64,000 bases of DNA from Abelmoschus esculentus (GCA_035048815.1 JAUCBN010000007.1:4533501-4597500); one strand, 5' to 3'. Counted from the stretch's first letter, positions 25,200 through 38,185 are shown. Notes: generated from the sequence alone by a model not told the origin. A program made the numbers and translations.

Positions 25200-26260
25200 T
25201 AATAGAAAAAAACAGATAATTTTTTTTCATATTAAATCCGTCAAATGTACACGTCTGAATTTTTATTGTTTGATTAAAAAACACAATTGTTATGATCTTT
25301 CTTATTGGTAGTTAAATCATATAACATACATGACTTGGTAGTTAAATCATCGCATTCTTATTGTTTTTACCTATTTATTATCTTTCTTTCATTGTGTAAT
25401 AAACAACGATATTTATTAAATTTTTATTCTTGTGCTCTACCTTTCATCCATTGTTAATAAAAATGCGTTTGTTTATGAAAAAATTTGATAAGATATTGGA
25501 GAAAATTAAATTTTAATATGAAAAGAACTCTTATAAAATTTCACAAGAATCCTTTGTCATCGTAAAGTTGTTGCAAGAGGTGGAAGTCTATGTGCTTAAG
25601 ATCTAAGGATTCTCACAAGCACATATATCTTCGTTCTTGTCGTCTTCCTGTTGCACATTTAAAAGTATCATATCCATGAACGGAGCTACGATTTGGAGAT
25701 GAGAGGGTAAAATATAAATATTTAGAACTAGGAGATAAGTTTATAAAAATTCAATTTTTATAAAATTTAAATAAAATGACAAAAGGAAAAAAAAATTCTG
25801 GGGAGGGAGCAATTACTCCTCCCCTATATACTTCCGTCCCTGATCATATCCCTCCCTAAAAGTCGAGACATGGATTCAAATCCAGAATTAACAAAAGCAG
25901 AAGTATAGTTGATTCTACATGGCTTATTACTCAAAGTCATCTTCTTTATTCGGTTAGTGAAATGTCACATATAAGTTACCGCTGTAATTAATTACGAATA
26001 AGGTGTTTCTACTTGATGAAACATAACAGTTCTAGAAAGAATAGAATAAGAAATACTTTTAGATTTAATTTTGTAAAAGAAATCAAAATCATATCCGATA
26101 TTAACATTAAATATCCGGGAAAGAATCGAGAAATAATAAAGTCAAACATCTAATCAAATTATTAATAAAATCAACTAAAAAAACACAAAAAAGGAATCGC
26201 CTGTTTGACCTTCCAGTTGAACAGCAATATTATAGCTTGCATTTTCCTAAGTTGTAAAAG
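25200..26260 (-). pseudogene. Partial, internally deleted tandem duplicate of POP1
   Basis: Two blocks match the neighbouring POP1 gene in the same order and orientation. Block 1 (25200-25645) aligns with 26370-26830, the POP1 3' flank and last exon (TGACTTGGTAGTTAAATCAT versus TGACTTGATAGTTAAATCAT; AAGTCTATGTGCT versus AAGTCTATATGCT). Block 2 (25650-26260) aligns with 29160-29690: exons 4, 3 and 2 and the introns between them (AGACATGGATTCAAATCC versus AGGCATGGATCCAAACCC; TGACCTTCCAGTTGAACAG versus GGACCTTCCAGTTGAACAG). POP1 exons 5-9 are absent, so the copy lost its middle. Introns are retained, so it arose as a DNA duplication. A hAT-type MITE sits in the exon-4 remnant. It is not coding. 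Confidence 0.85.
25675..25842. mobile_element. hAT-type MITE, 168 bp, with perfect 8-bp target duplication
   Basis: ATCATATC is duplicated at 25667-25674 and 25843-25850. The ends are imperfect inverted repeats: CATGAACGGAGCTA on the left, and CAGGGACGGAAGTA as the reverse complement of the right. This resembles the CAGGGGCGGA-type termini of plant hAT elements, which make 8-bp duplications. The insertion interrupts sequence that is continuous in POP1 exon 4 (ACCATATCCCTC). Confidence 0.85.
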
Positions 26261-26688
26261 TTCAGATAAATTTTTAATAATATTTTATTATATTATTACT
26301 TGTTTCTATTTTATTAATAACACATCTAACATAAAATTTTTAACAAATCATATAAAAAAAAAAGATAAATTTTATTCATATTAAATCCGTCAAATTATAC
26401 TCGTTTGTGATTTTATGTTCGATTAAAAAAGCTCATCTGCCATGGTCTTCTAGATCTTATAATAGACATGACTTGATAGTTAAATCATCGATAGTTAAAT
26501 CATCGCATTCATTGTTTTCACCTAGTCATTGTTTTTTCTTTTTATTATGTTTAACAATGTTTATTAAATTTTCATTCTCGTGTTTTGTTTTTTTATCCGC
26601 TGTTAACAATAATGCGTCTATTTATAAAAAAAAATGATAAAATATCAGAGGAAATTAAATTTCAGTACGAAGAAGCCCTTACAGAATT

Positions 26689-29600
26689 TCACAAAAATCC
26701 CACGTCCTCTTCCTGTTGCTCCAGGACAATGGTGGCAAGAGCAAGTCTATATGCTGAAGAACCGAGGTTCCTAACAAGCACATAGATCTCTTTCTTCCGA
26801 CGCCTCACTACCATCTCCTTCCATTGTTCTTCTCTCAGATAAGCGAGCAAAATAGCCTCACAGTATGCCACTGCCACTGGCTTTTTGCTGCAGATATAAA
26901 ATGAAAATCACTATGCGTGCTCAAAATCTAAGTTTGATATTGCAAAAAGCATGTACTAACCTCCCTTTAACAAATCCGGAGGTGACAAAACCAACCGGCC
27001 ATCGATGATATTCTTTAGAAGCAGGGTCATCTGGTTCATGGAGTTCCCACTTACCACAAGTTTGTTCTTTAAAGTATGACCTCATAGCAGAATTAGGCAT
27101 TGCAAGCCCACCTTCAATGTTGCCCATGCTGCAAAATATCCAAACTCGAGATTAGCATCACGGATAAAATACAATTGGGCTATACACACATTTATTAAAT
27201 GACTACCTGGATGTCCACATTGATATATCAGTAAGAAATGGTGCACATATAACAGCTCCTTCTTCAAAAACACCATCCTTGTATGCATGAAGATGAACCC
27301 TCACAAAACATAATTTATGGTTGTAGCTAATTTGTGTAATCACATTTCGGCCTTTTTGCATCATGTTCTTGTCTTTCATAACCTTAACAAGACTGGAGCT
27401 TCTATTTTGGGATTGAGGAAATAAAAGTAAATGTTCACCATGGATATAATTCAAGAAGTCGGTCAACATATTAGATGTCCTTGCTACAATGCCATCAAAC
27501 AGATTATGAGATCTGGATGATGTTACATCACTTCTTTCGCAACTTGAAGTACCAACTATATTTTCTACACTTGAAACTTGAGTTGCTTCGTTTACCCTCA
27601 TGGTTAGCTTGTCGAAAGCAGTATGTACAACATTCCAAGGTGATGGAATTGGAATTCTGAAAGGTCGTACAGCTGGAGGAAGCCGTTCTGCTTTTTCCCT
27701 AGAGGCAGCAGCTTCAATTTCATTTAAGGATATGTATGAACGGCAGTCGGGGAAATCTGAAGGAAAACAAGGCAATCCAATCTGCAACAAAGGAGAAAAT
27801 TAACATGCAGGGTTGGATAAGTGGGCATTCAAAAACAGGATTGTCAGAACCAAGAACTTACTTCACCAGCAATCCAACGTTTTTCCCTCAGCCCTATCAC
27901 ATGGGCCCCTTTGGAGACAAAAAAAGTCCAGAAGACCTTAGCCCAACTTATAGGTAGTATAACAGACCATCTGCCACCAAGAATAGAGGGAAAAAACATT
28001 GAGTTCTAAGACATTTCTGGGTCTACATACGGCTCTTAAATGGTATCAACAAACTCAGGATAAGAACGAGGCAAAAATTTGTCATATAATGTAACAAACT
28101 CAACCATTTGTTGTGATTTATTAAATTGGTTTGATATATGGATCCTAAATGCAAAGGACAATGCAGACATAAATTCTTATGCATCAAAATTTGGAGAAGT
28201 CAATCCGTACTAGAAATAATGAATATTTGGGGGAAGGAACAAAGTAGTTACCTAATAGGAGAGCCCTTCTTGTTATTGTTATTTAGAAGCAAAATAGGGC
28301 AAGAACGCGAGCGCTGCACCTTGTTTGAAGTCCTTGGGGGGGATGTTTTTGATTCATCAAGGCAAAAGAAACCCATCCGCTGCTGATGCTTTTCCATACA
28401 AAGTTTGTTTTCTTCCTCCGGAGGATCTACTCTACTGCAAGCATCCCACAAATTCTTGTCGGATAAAATTTCATTTCCTTCAGGTTTTGGACATGAGAGT
28501 GAACCTAACTCTTTGTTCTTATCTAAATTTCCAGTTGCATTAGAACGATCACCAGCTCCAATTTCTTGCATATCAATGATTGGATCTGGCTCATGAAAAT
28601 CTGTGGTCTCTTTAGCAGGCAAGAGGCGGGGGTCCTTGACAGTAAAAGATAAAATTGCACGGGAAGGAATATGATCCGCCTTTTCAAGTGTAAAAGACTT
28701 CTCGTTTTGAAAGTCATCATCATCTTTCTCAACCGAACAGTTTTGCAGTTGCCAAGAATTGTCTGCTATGCTGCAAGGGCAATCAACTCATTCAGCTTAT
28801 TTTAATTTCTTATCTTAGTTCAAAATGACAACAATCTACCTCAAATAACTAACCAAGAGACGGGATGAACAGCCTTCTGAAGAAGTTGAAATGCCCTGCA
28901 CCCAATTAATTCCAAGTTTGCAAGTTGACCCTCACGTGAAAAACAATTAATGGTGATGCCTCTATCAATCATCTGGAAAATAATTAAGAACTCAACATCT
29001 AACACAATAACAGCACGTGATATGTATAAGTCTTTTCTTTTTAATGTTTGTGTGATACCAAATGAAATAGCTAGTTCATACTCAAGAGCTTCGTGAAATT
29101 GTACTATAAATCAAGCATTCTTGCAAAGTTTAAAGATGGATGATATACCAGTTTCTGACAAGCACATTCAAGAGCACCATATCCCTCACTAAAAGCCGAG
29201 GCATGGATCCAAACCCAGACTTGGCAATAGCAAGAACTATGGCTGATTCTATCCGTGTTATTGCCATCTTCTTTACTCTGTTGGTGAGGATGCAACATAA
29301 AAATTACAGGTGCGATCGGCTGTGAATGAGGTGCTCCAACGTGATGAAGCTGAAAAAAAAAAGTAAATTAGCATGAATATTTCTCAATCATAAGAAAAGG
29401 TACAAAAATTACTTACCATAGCAGATCCATAAGTAACACCAGAAAGAATATAACCAGAAAAAACTTCAGATTTAACTGAAGTAGAAGTAACCAAAACCAT
29501 CTCTAATATTTCCACTAAAATATCCTGAAAAGAGATAAAAATAATAAATTCAAATGTCTGATCAAATTATTAAGAAAATCAACTAAAAGAAATACAACAA

Positions 29601-30250
29601 GAAAAGGAAAGTGCCTGCCTTTGGACCTTCCAGTTGAACAGGAAGATTATAACTGGCATCATGGAGAAGCACTCCCTGTTTGAACCACCTTAAAACAGCC
29701 CTGGATCCCCTTCCTCTATATCATATAATGAAAAATTCTAAAAATTTGGTCTTTTTCTACACAATCAAAACACTTAAAAAAATTAAGTTATATACCTGCC
29801 CTGCAATCCTAAGGGAAGGTAAAACCCCCACCGTTTAGCCATTCTAAACCGCTTAGCATGCCAAATATGCGTTCTCAACCTTTTGGTACCATCACCAGAA
29901 GTAATGAAACCACTTTCGAGATTCTTTTTAAGCTCCATTCTGCGACGAATGCGGCGAGGAAGGGGAGTTTCGTTCTTCTTCTGCTCCGTGTCTAAACCCA
30001 AAACATTATTTTTATCACCGTTAATCAATCTCTGTCTCTTTCTGTTTCTTTTCTTGGAAGCTTGACTGTCGAATGCTGTGGTCCTCCTCCTCTTGTTTCT
30101 ACGAGACCTAAAATCGTTATTGAGTCGAGCTGCCACAATTGAGTGAAGTGACTCAAGCTCGGCGGCCCTGGATTCTGCAAATTTTTGCAAGTTGATTTTG
30201 CGTGGGGGTAGGGATGATGCTTGAGATTTTTTGCTTCCATCGACAGCCAT
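26689..30250 (-). CDS. POP1: POP1, protein subunit of ribonuclease P/MRP
   Basis: Ten coding exons give 849 aa: 30250-29796, 29715-29619, 29524-29417, 29349-29149, 28972-28854, 28770-28252, 27970-27862, 27781-27207, 27128-26961, 26887-26689. POP1 is the large protein subunit of the nuclear RNase P and RNase MRP ribonucleoproteins, which process pre-tRNA and pre-rRNA. The N-terminal POP1 domain (about aa 70-260) shows basic clusters and the conserved THIWHAKRFRM block. The POPLD domain (about aa 500-590) shows WSVILPISWAKVFW and GLREKRWIAGE. The C-terminal domain includes the RWPVGFVTSGFVKG block. Intron 2 appears to start with GC (CCAAAG|GCAGGC) rather than GT; using it keeps frame into DILVEILEM. 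The other introns are GT-AG. A broken duplicate lies just downstream. Confidence 0.95.
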
Positions 30251-30323
30251 TGTAGGAAACTTTAAAAGATACCTGATTTAACCAAGAAATCAAAACCAGG
30301 ATTTCAAAAAAATTGGCCCGCAA

Positions 30324-30335
30324 CCGCTATAGCGG
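30324..30335. promoter_or_regulatory. 12-bp perfect palindrome upstream of POP1
   Basis: CCGCTATAGCGG lies about 75 bp upstream of the POP1 start codon in an unusually GC-rich island. Its function is unknown. Confidence 0.4.
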
Positions 30336-30455
30336 CGGTTATCGGCCAAAACAGTTATTGGAGAAAACAGAGGATTGACGGAGCACCGACGACAAGAGGT
30401 GAAATCGCGCGGCTTAGATGCTGGTCTGATGGCGACGGAGTAAAAACGAACTCTT

Positions 30456-30464
30456 TTAGGGTTT
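30456..30464 (-). promoter_or_regulatory. Telo box of POP1
   Basis: AAACCCTAA on the gene strand, about 205 bp upstream of the start codon. Confidence 0.5.
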
Positions 30465-30479
30465 GAAAGTCAAAGAGAA

Positions 30480-32036
30480 AAAGAAGATTTTTAAAATTAA
30501 AATCTATTGTTAGACTTAGAGTATCACGAGATATCATTATATCAATGTATTTATAAGGGTATAGGTTAATTTTTATTTCAAGTATGCCACTTTTTATCTT
30601 TATTATTTTAATCTTCATTTTTTTAGTTTAGACTATAAATTTTATTTTTTAATAGAATCTTTTAATTTCAATAATTTAAGTTTATAAATGTTAAAAACAC
30701 TCTAAAATTTATTAAAAGTAACTTTTTTAATTATTATTACAATATAATTATTATATTTTATAATAAGTGTAGGAAAAAACTAACCGAAAATATATTAATT
30801 TTTAAAGAATTAGTATATATTTTTTATAAAAATATTAAAATCGATCTCACTTGATTTATTAGAATATAAAATTAATAATATTAATTTTAATAGTATAAAA
30901 TTTTTTAATACTTTATACTTTACTTTAACTTCATTGCATAAAAATTTTGACTTCACCGTTAAATACAATTCAGATATTTTTTCAAATATAAATTGAACAT
31001 AAATGAGGATTATAAATAATTTAAAAATTATGATTTGTGCTAAAAAATTATATATTAATACTTGAGCTTAAAACATGTTTAAGTTCGATTCGATTCAATA
31101 TTTATTCATAACAATTCGTGCACCCACGATATCCATAAAAACATCCCAACATGCAATATCACCTATTTGTTTATTAACATTTAATTAGTCTAGTAAATAA
31201 AATATTTATTTTTTAAATAAAATTTGAAATTTAACATTATAAATAAAATAATTAGATTAAAGAATCATTTTATAAAAAATATTTATAATATTTTATTTAA
31301 ATTAATCGATTAACGTAATAAAAATTAATGGTTAAGTAAAAAATATCAACATTTTTTTTTTCAGATCTGCGTTACTAAGCTAGCAAGCGCTTAATTTAGG
31401 TTGGGATTTTGCTTCTCCTTATCAGTTGATTGATGCTTCTGGCTGGGATGAAGGTATCGATGGGATGTGATATTATTTTCTCAAGGCTATAAAAGTTTAT
31501 TTTTATCGAGATTTTGAACTAAAACTAATTATATTTTTCAACTATTAAATTAATTGTTTTGATTAATGTTAATATTATAATATTAATTTGAGAATCAATA
31601 ATATTGATATGATGATGTAATAATATATTTTGAGATAATAATGTAACAGAGGAATTGAAATGATTTTTTAACTGAATTTGAGAGTAAATATATTTTTTTA
31701 TCAAAATTATGAGCATAAATTATTTTAATTAAAAAAGTTTATAACTTATTGTTAAAAATACCTCTTTAACCTTTTGTTAATTATTTATCAATTTGATGGT
31801 GAAATTTTATTTTGCTCGTTTCAATCACTCTATTCACAAGATATTGGTTTACGAATAGAAAGAATATAAAAACAAATTCATTTTCCATTATTGAAGAAAT
31901 TATGAACTAATAATCCCTAGTTGAAGTACTTGTGTCATAAAATAGGTGGTCAGTTAGAGAATTAGATCTTAAAAGTTCTTAATAATTTTAATAACACAAC
32001 TTATCATCCAAATATAATATTAAGATCTCAAAAGTT
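30480..32036. other. AT-rich intergenic, no gene seen
   Basis: Spacer between the POP1 promoter and the 3' end of the RS2Z gene. No coding signal. A slightly less AT-rich island at about 31360-31460 is unassigned. Confidence 0.5.
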
Positions 32037-32076
32037 TTAGCAAACACAGATTGTAACCATTTCAAACCACAACGGA

Positions 32077-34472
32077 TTAATTTGATTCGCTGTGACGCGG
32101 AGAGGCAGCATGATGATCATCATCCTCATCATCATAAATAGGGCTTCGGTCATCCCTAGGGGCAGGACTAGGGCTGCGGCTGTGGCCATTTTCCTTTGCG
32201 GAGCTACTGTACGGCATGTCCTCCGCATCAGCTGCACGTTCTGGAGTTCTGCCCCTTCCCCTGGGACTTGCGCTGTAATCAGAACCATTGGTGTGTCGGA
32301 GTTCCTTTGGGGATGGGCTACGTCTCTCGTGTGGGCTTCTTTCATTGAGCGGTGGACTACGCTTTCCCCCTCGGACTGGGGAAGGGCTTCTTTCATTGCG
32401 TGCTGGACTATGCTTCCTACCTCGGGTTGGGGACGGAGAACGCCTGTGGCGCTTGGGACTCCTTGATCTCCTATCATGAAGCCCGAAACTTCTTTCACGT
32501 TTCACAGGAGATCTGGATTTACTGTACAAGGTTGAGAGATTCAACACAAAAAAGTTAAGCCTGACAACTTCAAGACAAACAATTCAACTGGAAACTTGTC
32601 ACAGGAAAAGCTAAATACAAACCTGACACTACGCCCTCGGCTGTAACTGCGGCTTCTGCTTCGACCACGTCGGGGACTAGGTGAGCGTGGCGTGAGTAAC
32701 TACGTGGTCTACGGCTGCAACAATAAAAACAATAAATTACTCAAGTAAACAAAATACAAAATTTTTAATGATAGAAAAACACTCCTTTTGCACCAAACCG
32801 GTTAAAATAGGACTTCAAAGGGAAAGGACCTCAGTTTCTTCGGACTGTTTTGACAATCTCTTTCTATGTGACCTCGTTCTCCACAGCGGTAACACTTATT
32901 CTTCCAATCCCCAGCTTTACAATCACGAGCCCAGTGACCATCAATTCCACAATTGAAGCAGCGCCCAGATCCAGGAGCAGGCCCTCTTCCAGATAATTCA
33001 CGAGATCCACCAGGGCCACGAGGCACCTACATTGCAAACCGAATCAGATTCAATGTTCAAACAACATTGAGTCAATTCTAGGACAACAACAAGAGGAGAG
33101 GAGTGACATTCTAATAAAGAAACCGAGTGTCAATCTCTTTCTTCTGGGCAGCAGCGATTTACACATATTAGTTGATTAAAAAATCAAACTAGTGATCATA
33201 AAGCATATGCATGGAATATTAGTTTATACTTTATTGCCAGACCACCAGCATCTTACATTTTGCTGCTTTAATTATATCTAATAGGTCTATATTGTCCAAT
33301 TTCAGAAATCCATATCAACATTTAGACACATTATTAGCACCCTTAGCAGCAACAGAACTGAACACGCAAATTTTTGTGTCACGTACCCCAAAAATCAGAA
33401 GACATTAGGGAAATAAATACTTGAAAACGTTAACCGAAGAACGGCTAAACATCTCATTGAGTTATATATAGCGTGCTTTGTTTCTAGGAGATTTATGGAA
33501 GTGAGGTTATCATAAAACTTACTCCCTTGGCAAATTCCACAATTATGCGGCATCCATCTAGGTCTCGACCATTCAATGAATATCTTGCATCATCAGCATC
33601 TCTAGGGTCACTGAATTCCTGTTATCAAAGAGCGAGACAAACACAAACAGAACAAACAAAGAAAAGATCCAAGGAAAAAGATCATATTTTCAATATATGG
33701 TAAAGAAATTATAGATAGCAAACAAAAGTTTCAGTTTAAATTAAAACAGAGAAGAAATACATACAACAAATGCATAGTCTCGCTTCATATCCACATCACG
33801 TACTCTGCGCAAACGGGTGCCAGAAACAGTAAGGCCATCATGAGACAATTATCAAAGGGTTGATAGTTCGCCCCTCACAGATGAACGAAAAACACCCACT
33901 TTTGAGATTGTTGTCATTTCGATAAAAACACGCAATAACACTATAGAAAGACACGCCAAATCCACCAAGGTCACCCTCTCACCATAGACGTCCATGTTAG
34001 GCAAAATCCAAGGGACCTTCAACAAGATCATTCGAGTTAAACCAGACTAACATGCGGAAGATTGCAACATTCTCACTCATACTTTAATAGGAGAAGGACC
34101 AGGGGTCATGCACTACATTAAGGGCTTTGGAATTGGCAATGACTACTTTCTACTATGTCATTGTCACTAAACTCACTACACCCTGAACCTATCCTAAAGG
34201 CCTTCAATACAAAAGAATAGAACAACCATGGACACACAAACAAAGAAAAATAAAACAAAACACTTGAACAAGTAAATTAAATGAAATAAAGTTATTAAAC
34301 CAGTACCAGTCTACCAAATAAAATAAATTTACAAACTCTTCAATATAGCAAAAAGATTTGGTTACCTCCCATATCTGCTAAACATGTCCTCTAGATCACG
34401 TGATCTCGTCCTTGAGGACAAGTGACCGACATAAAGGCGAGTGCCACCACGACGATCATCATACCTAGGCAT
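32077..34472 (-). CDS. RS2Z33-like: RS2Z-type SR splicing factor (RS2Z32/33-like) with a one-base frameshift
   Basis: Six coding exons: 34472-34366, 33804-33765, 33618-33523, 33026-32830, 32714-32623, 32521-32077. The N-terminal RRM begins MPRYDDRRGGTRLYVGHLSS and continues with RDYAFVEFSDPRDADDA. Two CCHC zinc knuckles follow in exon 4 (CFNCGIDGHWARDC and CYRCGERGHIERDC), the hallmark of the plant RS2Z subfamily, then an RS/SP-rich tail. RS2Z proteins act in nuclear pre-mRNA splicing. Exon 5 is 92 nt where 93 is needed. The first part reads SRRPRSYSR; the rest reads RSPSPRRGRSRSRSYSRG in another frame, which continues into exon 6. The break falls in TCACGCCACGCTC, consistent with loss of one T. 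Uncorrected, translation stops early in exon 6 and the RS tail is lost. A sequencing error is possible. Confidence 0.9.
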
Positions 34473-34483
34473 TTCGTCTTACC

Positions 34484-35252
34484 CTGCATTAACAATTGCC
34501 ATTATAATCCCGGAAAAAAAAAGCACACAAATTTACATAATTAAAATACTCCAATCATTATTAATGGCATCAACAAAATACTTTAGGATCAATTTTTCTA
34601 CAATTTTGAGCTAAATTATTTGCCTCTGTTGCTGTTACATAGATATATTAGTTCCCCCTCATAACTGTTACCAGAGGATGGCTAACTAGCCTCTAAGGTA
34701 ACAATCAGAACAATAGGTTCAAAATGTTTGATTGATTATTCCACATATATTCTTGCATTCGATTTAACTTATATTAAACAAAGGAAAAAAAAACAATTAA
34801 TTTCTCTGAAAAAAATAATTTAATTCTTTAGAAGTGTTTTTCTTTCTTAAACCAATTGCGCACAAAATTCAAGTAGGGAAAGCAATAACCAAACAATATC
34901 TAAACAGACCCATAATTCATGTTATCTTTTATTATACATATCATAAATAAACAAGGGGAACGAAAACCAAATATAAACTTCGAAGGAACAAATTTGAGGA
35001 AGGGGTCTAATTTTTCAGCTCTCAATTCTAACAGCCTAAAGAATCAAATCCGTACTATTACAAGTCATATGATTATGTATATATTGTAAGGAGGGGGAAT
35101 TGAAAAATTACAAGCTCAACAATATCTCAGATCTATGAAAAAAATCAAAAAAATAGAGACGAAAGAGCATAAGAATTCAAATTTAAATGAAAATTAAAAC
35201 AATTATATAATAAAATAAGTACAACCTACAGCAACAAAAAGGTGCAGCTTAC
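34484..35252 (-). other. Probable 5' UTR intron of the RS2Z gene
   Basis: On the minus strand a donor AATC|GTAAGC at 35252 and an acceptor ATGCAG|GG at 34484 bound an AT-rich stretch just before the start codon. The upstream leader (about 35253-35340) is purine/pyrimidine-mixed and gene-like. Not confirmed by transcripts. Confidence 0.55.
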
Positions 35253-35291
35253 GATTAAATTTCAGAGAGAAGCGAGGAAGGAGAAGATTAA

Positions 35292-35300
35292 AAACCCTAG
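35292..35300 (-). promoter_or_regulatory. Telo-box-like element of RS2Z
   Basis: AAACCCTAG on the plus strand (CTAGGGTTT on the gene strand) in the presumed leader. It is one base from the telo-box core and in opposite orientation to those of UPF2 and POP1. Confidence 0.4.
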
Positions 35301-35339
35301 ATTTCTCGGAGAGAACGAGAGAGCTTAACTAAACTCAGG

Positions 35340-37635
35340 CTTAGGCCCTAAGGATAAGGATCATTCGACACTGGAAAATCAGAGGACACGTAATTACTAA
35401 AAGACCCCAATTTGGAATTACAATAATAGGCTTGAGGAAAAAAATAAAGTAGCGTGTCTTAAACGTGGATCGAATTTTTAGTTTTGTTTTGAGTTAATTG
35501 CATCCTATCCCAAACCCTTGTTCATATTTTAATTTAGTCTTCAAACTTTAAAATATTATAATTAAATCCTCATATTATTAATTTGATTCCAATTGAATCT
35601 TCTTATTAGTGTAATCATCAAGTTAAGGGTTAAATATCAACTTAAACAAAATATATTCATCTAATCAAGTGATGATATATGTTAACATCTGATTTAATGA
35701 TTAATTTTATTTAATTTAATGAAAATTAAACTAATATAATAAATAAATAAATAATAAATTTTTGTTAATTAATATATTATTTCTCTGTTAATATTTTAAT
35801 AATAATAGTTAAAATAAAATAATTTAATAAAAAACATATATAATTTAATAATCATTAAAATAATTTACCCTAAATTTTATAATTCATATATTTTTTTTAT
35901 ATCAACCAATCCATTACTTTAGGCAGCTGGTGAGACAACTTTAAAGCTGCGTAGACAGGTCGTTTAAGCTCTTTAGGTCGGTGGTTGTTGATTTATTATG
36001 ACTCAGAGGAAGTTATTGAGATCCTTGGCTCAGTAATGAAATCTGGTCGACCACGGATGGATTTCGAGACAAAGGAGGAGGAGGAGAGTTAAAGTGCTTG
36101 GCTACAAACGAGTAGTTCTAGTATTGATGGTCCATTGTCGGTCATTTTTTTAATTTTTTTTTAATTTGAACAGTTACACTATTTGTTCCTATAAAATTTG
36201 ATAATTCAATTTAAGTTTAACTTGGTTAAAAATTTTAAATTTTTTTATAAAACTCGTAAAAATTTAACAAATAAAATAAATTCATCCACTTTATTTTTAT
36301 TAAAAAAAATCGATTTTACCGAGTGAATATATTAAAATATCCTTGTAAAAGGATACGTCTGGACAGTATGAGTACAGAGTGAAGTTAATTGTCCATAAAG
36401 ATCTGCTGAGTCCAGTGGCCGAATTGAATAACCCAAGACTTTTCCAGTCTGACTCCATTAGTACCATTTATTGCTGATTCATCTTCCAAAACTTTACAGA
36501 TTTATAGCTTAATTGTGATTGGTAGAAAAGAAAATTTGGGATCAGAATGTTTTGGCCAGGAATCACAGGATTCCATTTTTTGTGTCACAAATTTAAATAG
36601 TGTTTCTTTATAAAATATATATATATTATATAGATGTGTATAAAATGATAGAATATTATTATATTTAGGTAATGTTTGGTAAATATTTTTTTAAATAAAA
36701 ATTTAAGGTTTAAAATATTTCTTAAAATTTAAATAGTTAAATTTATTAATTTATATGTTTGATGAATATAGGATTGTAATAGTAAATTTGAATGAAATAG
36801 TTTATTTTTAAAAATTCATTTTAGGAGTTTTTAAGTTAGATGTTTGAATAAAGATTTATAAAGATTTTTTTATTCTTGATAATTATAATTTTTTTTTAAA
36901 TAATATATATATATGAATAACTAATACAATTTTAAAAAATAATTTCTTAAATAAAAATTAATATATATTTAAATTTAATAATTATTAAAATTATATTAAA
37001 AATAATTTCACATATAAAAATTTAATATATACATTGCTTAATAATGATTTTAAAAATATTTTTTATAATCTAATTGATATTAATAGATATAAAATATTAA
37101 TAAATAATTTAAACAAAGATCAATATAATCTTGTTCTTATATTATATTTTTTTAAATATCAAATAACTATTAACTATCAATTAGTTTTATTATACTTATA
37201 TACTACGGTTGATATAATTTACTAATCAAATCAATTAATGCTATCATTTATTTATTATCGATTAATGTGTCCCGCTATTAGATAATTATTAAAAATATCT
37301 TAAATTTTTATACGTGATAAATTAATTTAAATTTAAAAAATGAAAACATATTTTTAGATTAAATATAAATATTAGTATAAAATATATTTAATATCTTGGT
37401 GGCTAGCAAGATTTCTTGTTGTAATTAGCTTTGCATTAATTGTTTTTTTAATAAACAAAATTATATCATTAAATATTAAAATATATTGAATTAATTGAAG
37501 ACAGTAAACAGATGGAACCCCTTATCTGTTCAAATTATTTGACCAACTGTTTTTAGAACCTTCTTCTGCAGTTCCACTTAAAGGCTAATACCCTAAAAAG
37601 TAAAAAACAATTCTTAAAGAGTTAATTGCGCTATG
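35340..37635. other. Intergenic, no gene seen
   Basis: Mostly AT-rich. The start (about 35490-35690, GAGTTAATTGCATCC, TTTAGTCTTCAAACTTT) resembles ends of common plant MITE-like repeats, but a partner end was not found. Two higher-GC islands (35915-36140 and 36340-36590) contain no readable protein. Confidence 0.45.
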
Positions 37636-37639
37636 CATC

Positions 37640-37890
37640 CTTAATTTATAACCTTTATCTTAAAATTGGTCTCTGAACTTCAATATATTTTAATTTCATC
37701 CTGATATTTTGCTCATTCTAAATTAGTCTCCTAACTTTTGGTTGTACTAATTCGTTCCCATTTGAAGATGAATTGAAATGTTTAAAAGTTTGAGGTTTAA
37801 ATTAGAATGAAAAATATACTTTTTGAATAAAATTAAAATATTTAAAGATTTTAAAATCAATTTAAAATAAGAGTTACGATATGTAAATAT
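37640..37890. repeat. Degenerate foldback repeat (possible MITE)
   Basis: The left arm reads TTTATCTTAAAATTGGTCTC then ATATTTTAATTTCATCC and CATTCTAAATTAGTCTCC. The reverse complement of the right arm reads TCTTATTTTAAATTGATTTT then ATATTTTAATTTTATTC and CATTCTAATTTAAACCTC. The arms meet near 37770. No clear target duplication was found, so the exact ends are uncertain. Confidence 0.5.
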
Positions 37891-38185
37891 TTTTTGAAAG
37901 ATTAAAAAAATTCAATAACATATTACAAAATGTCAAAATATAAATATTATTAATTATTTCTATTCAAATATTATTAACTGTTACAAGTTACAGCCATCTT
38001 TATAAAAAGGAAAACTAATAATACATCATAAATTAATACAAAGGTAAAAAAAAATACAAGGAAATCATATTTAATAAGCAAAAATATATTTCATATAAAA
38101 AGAAAAAAAAATATCAGTCTTACATAAATGTATAGTACATAATCAAAATTCATATAACATAAATAGCTGTTACTGTAATTAAATA

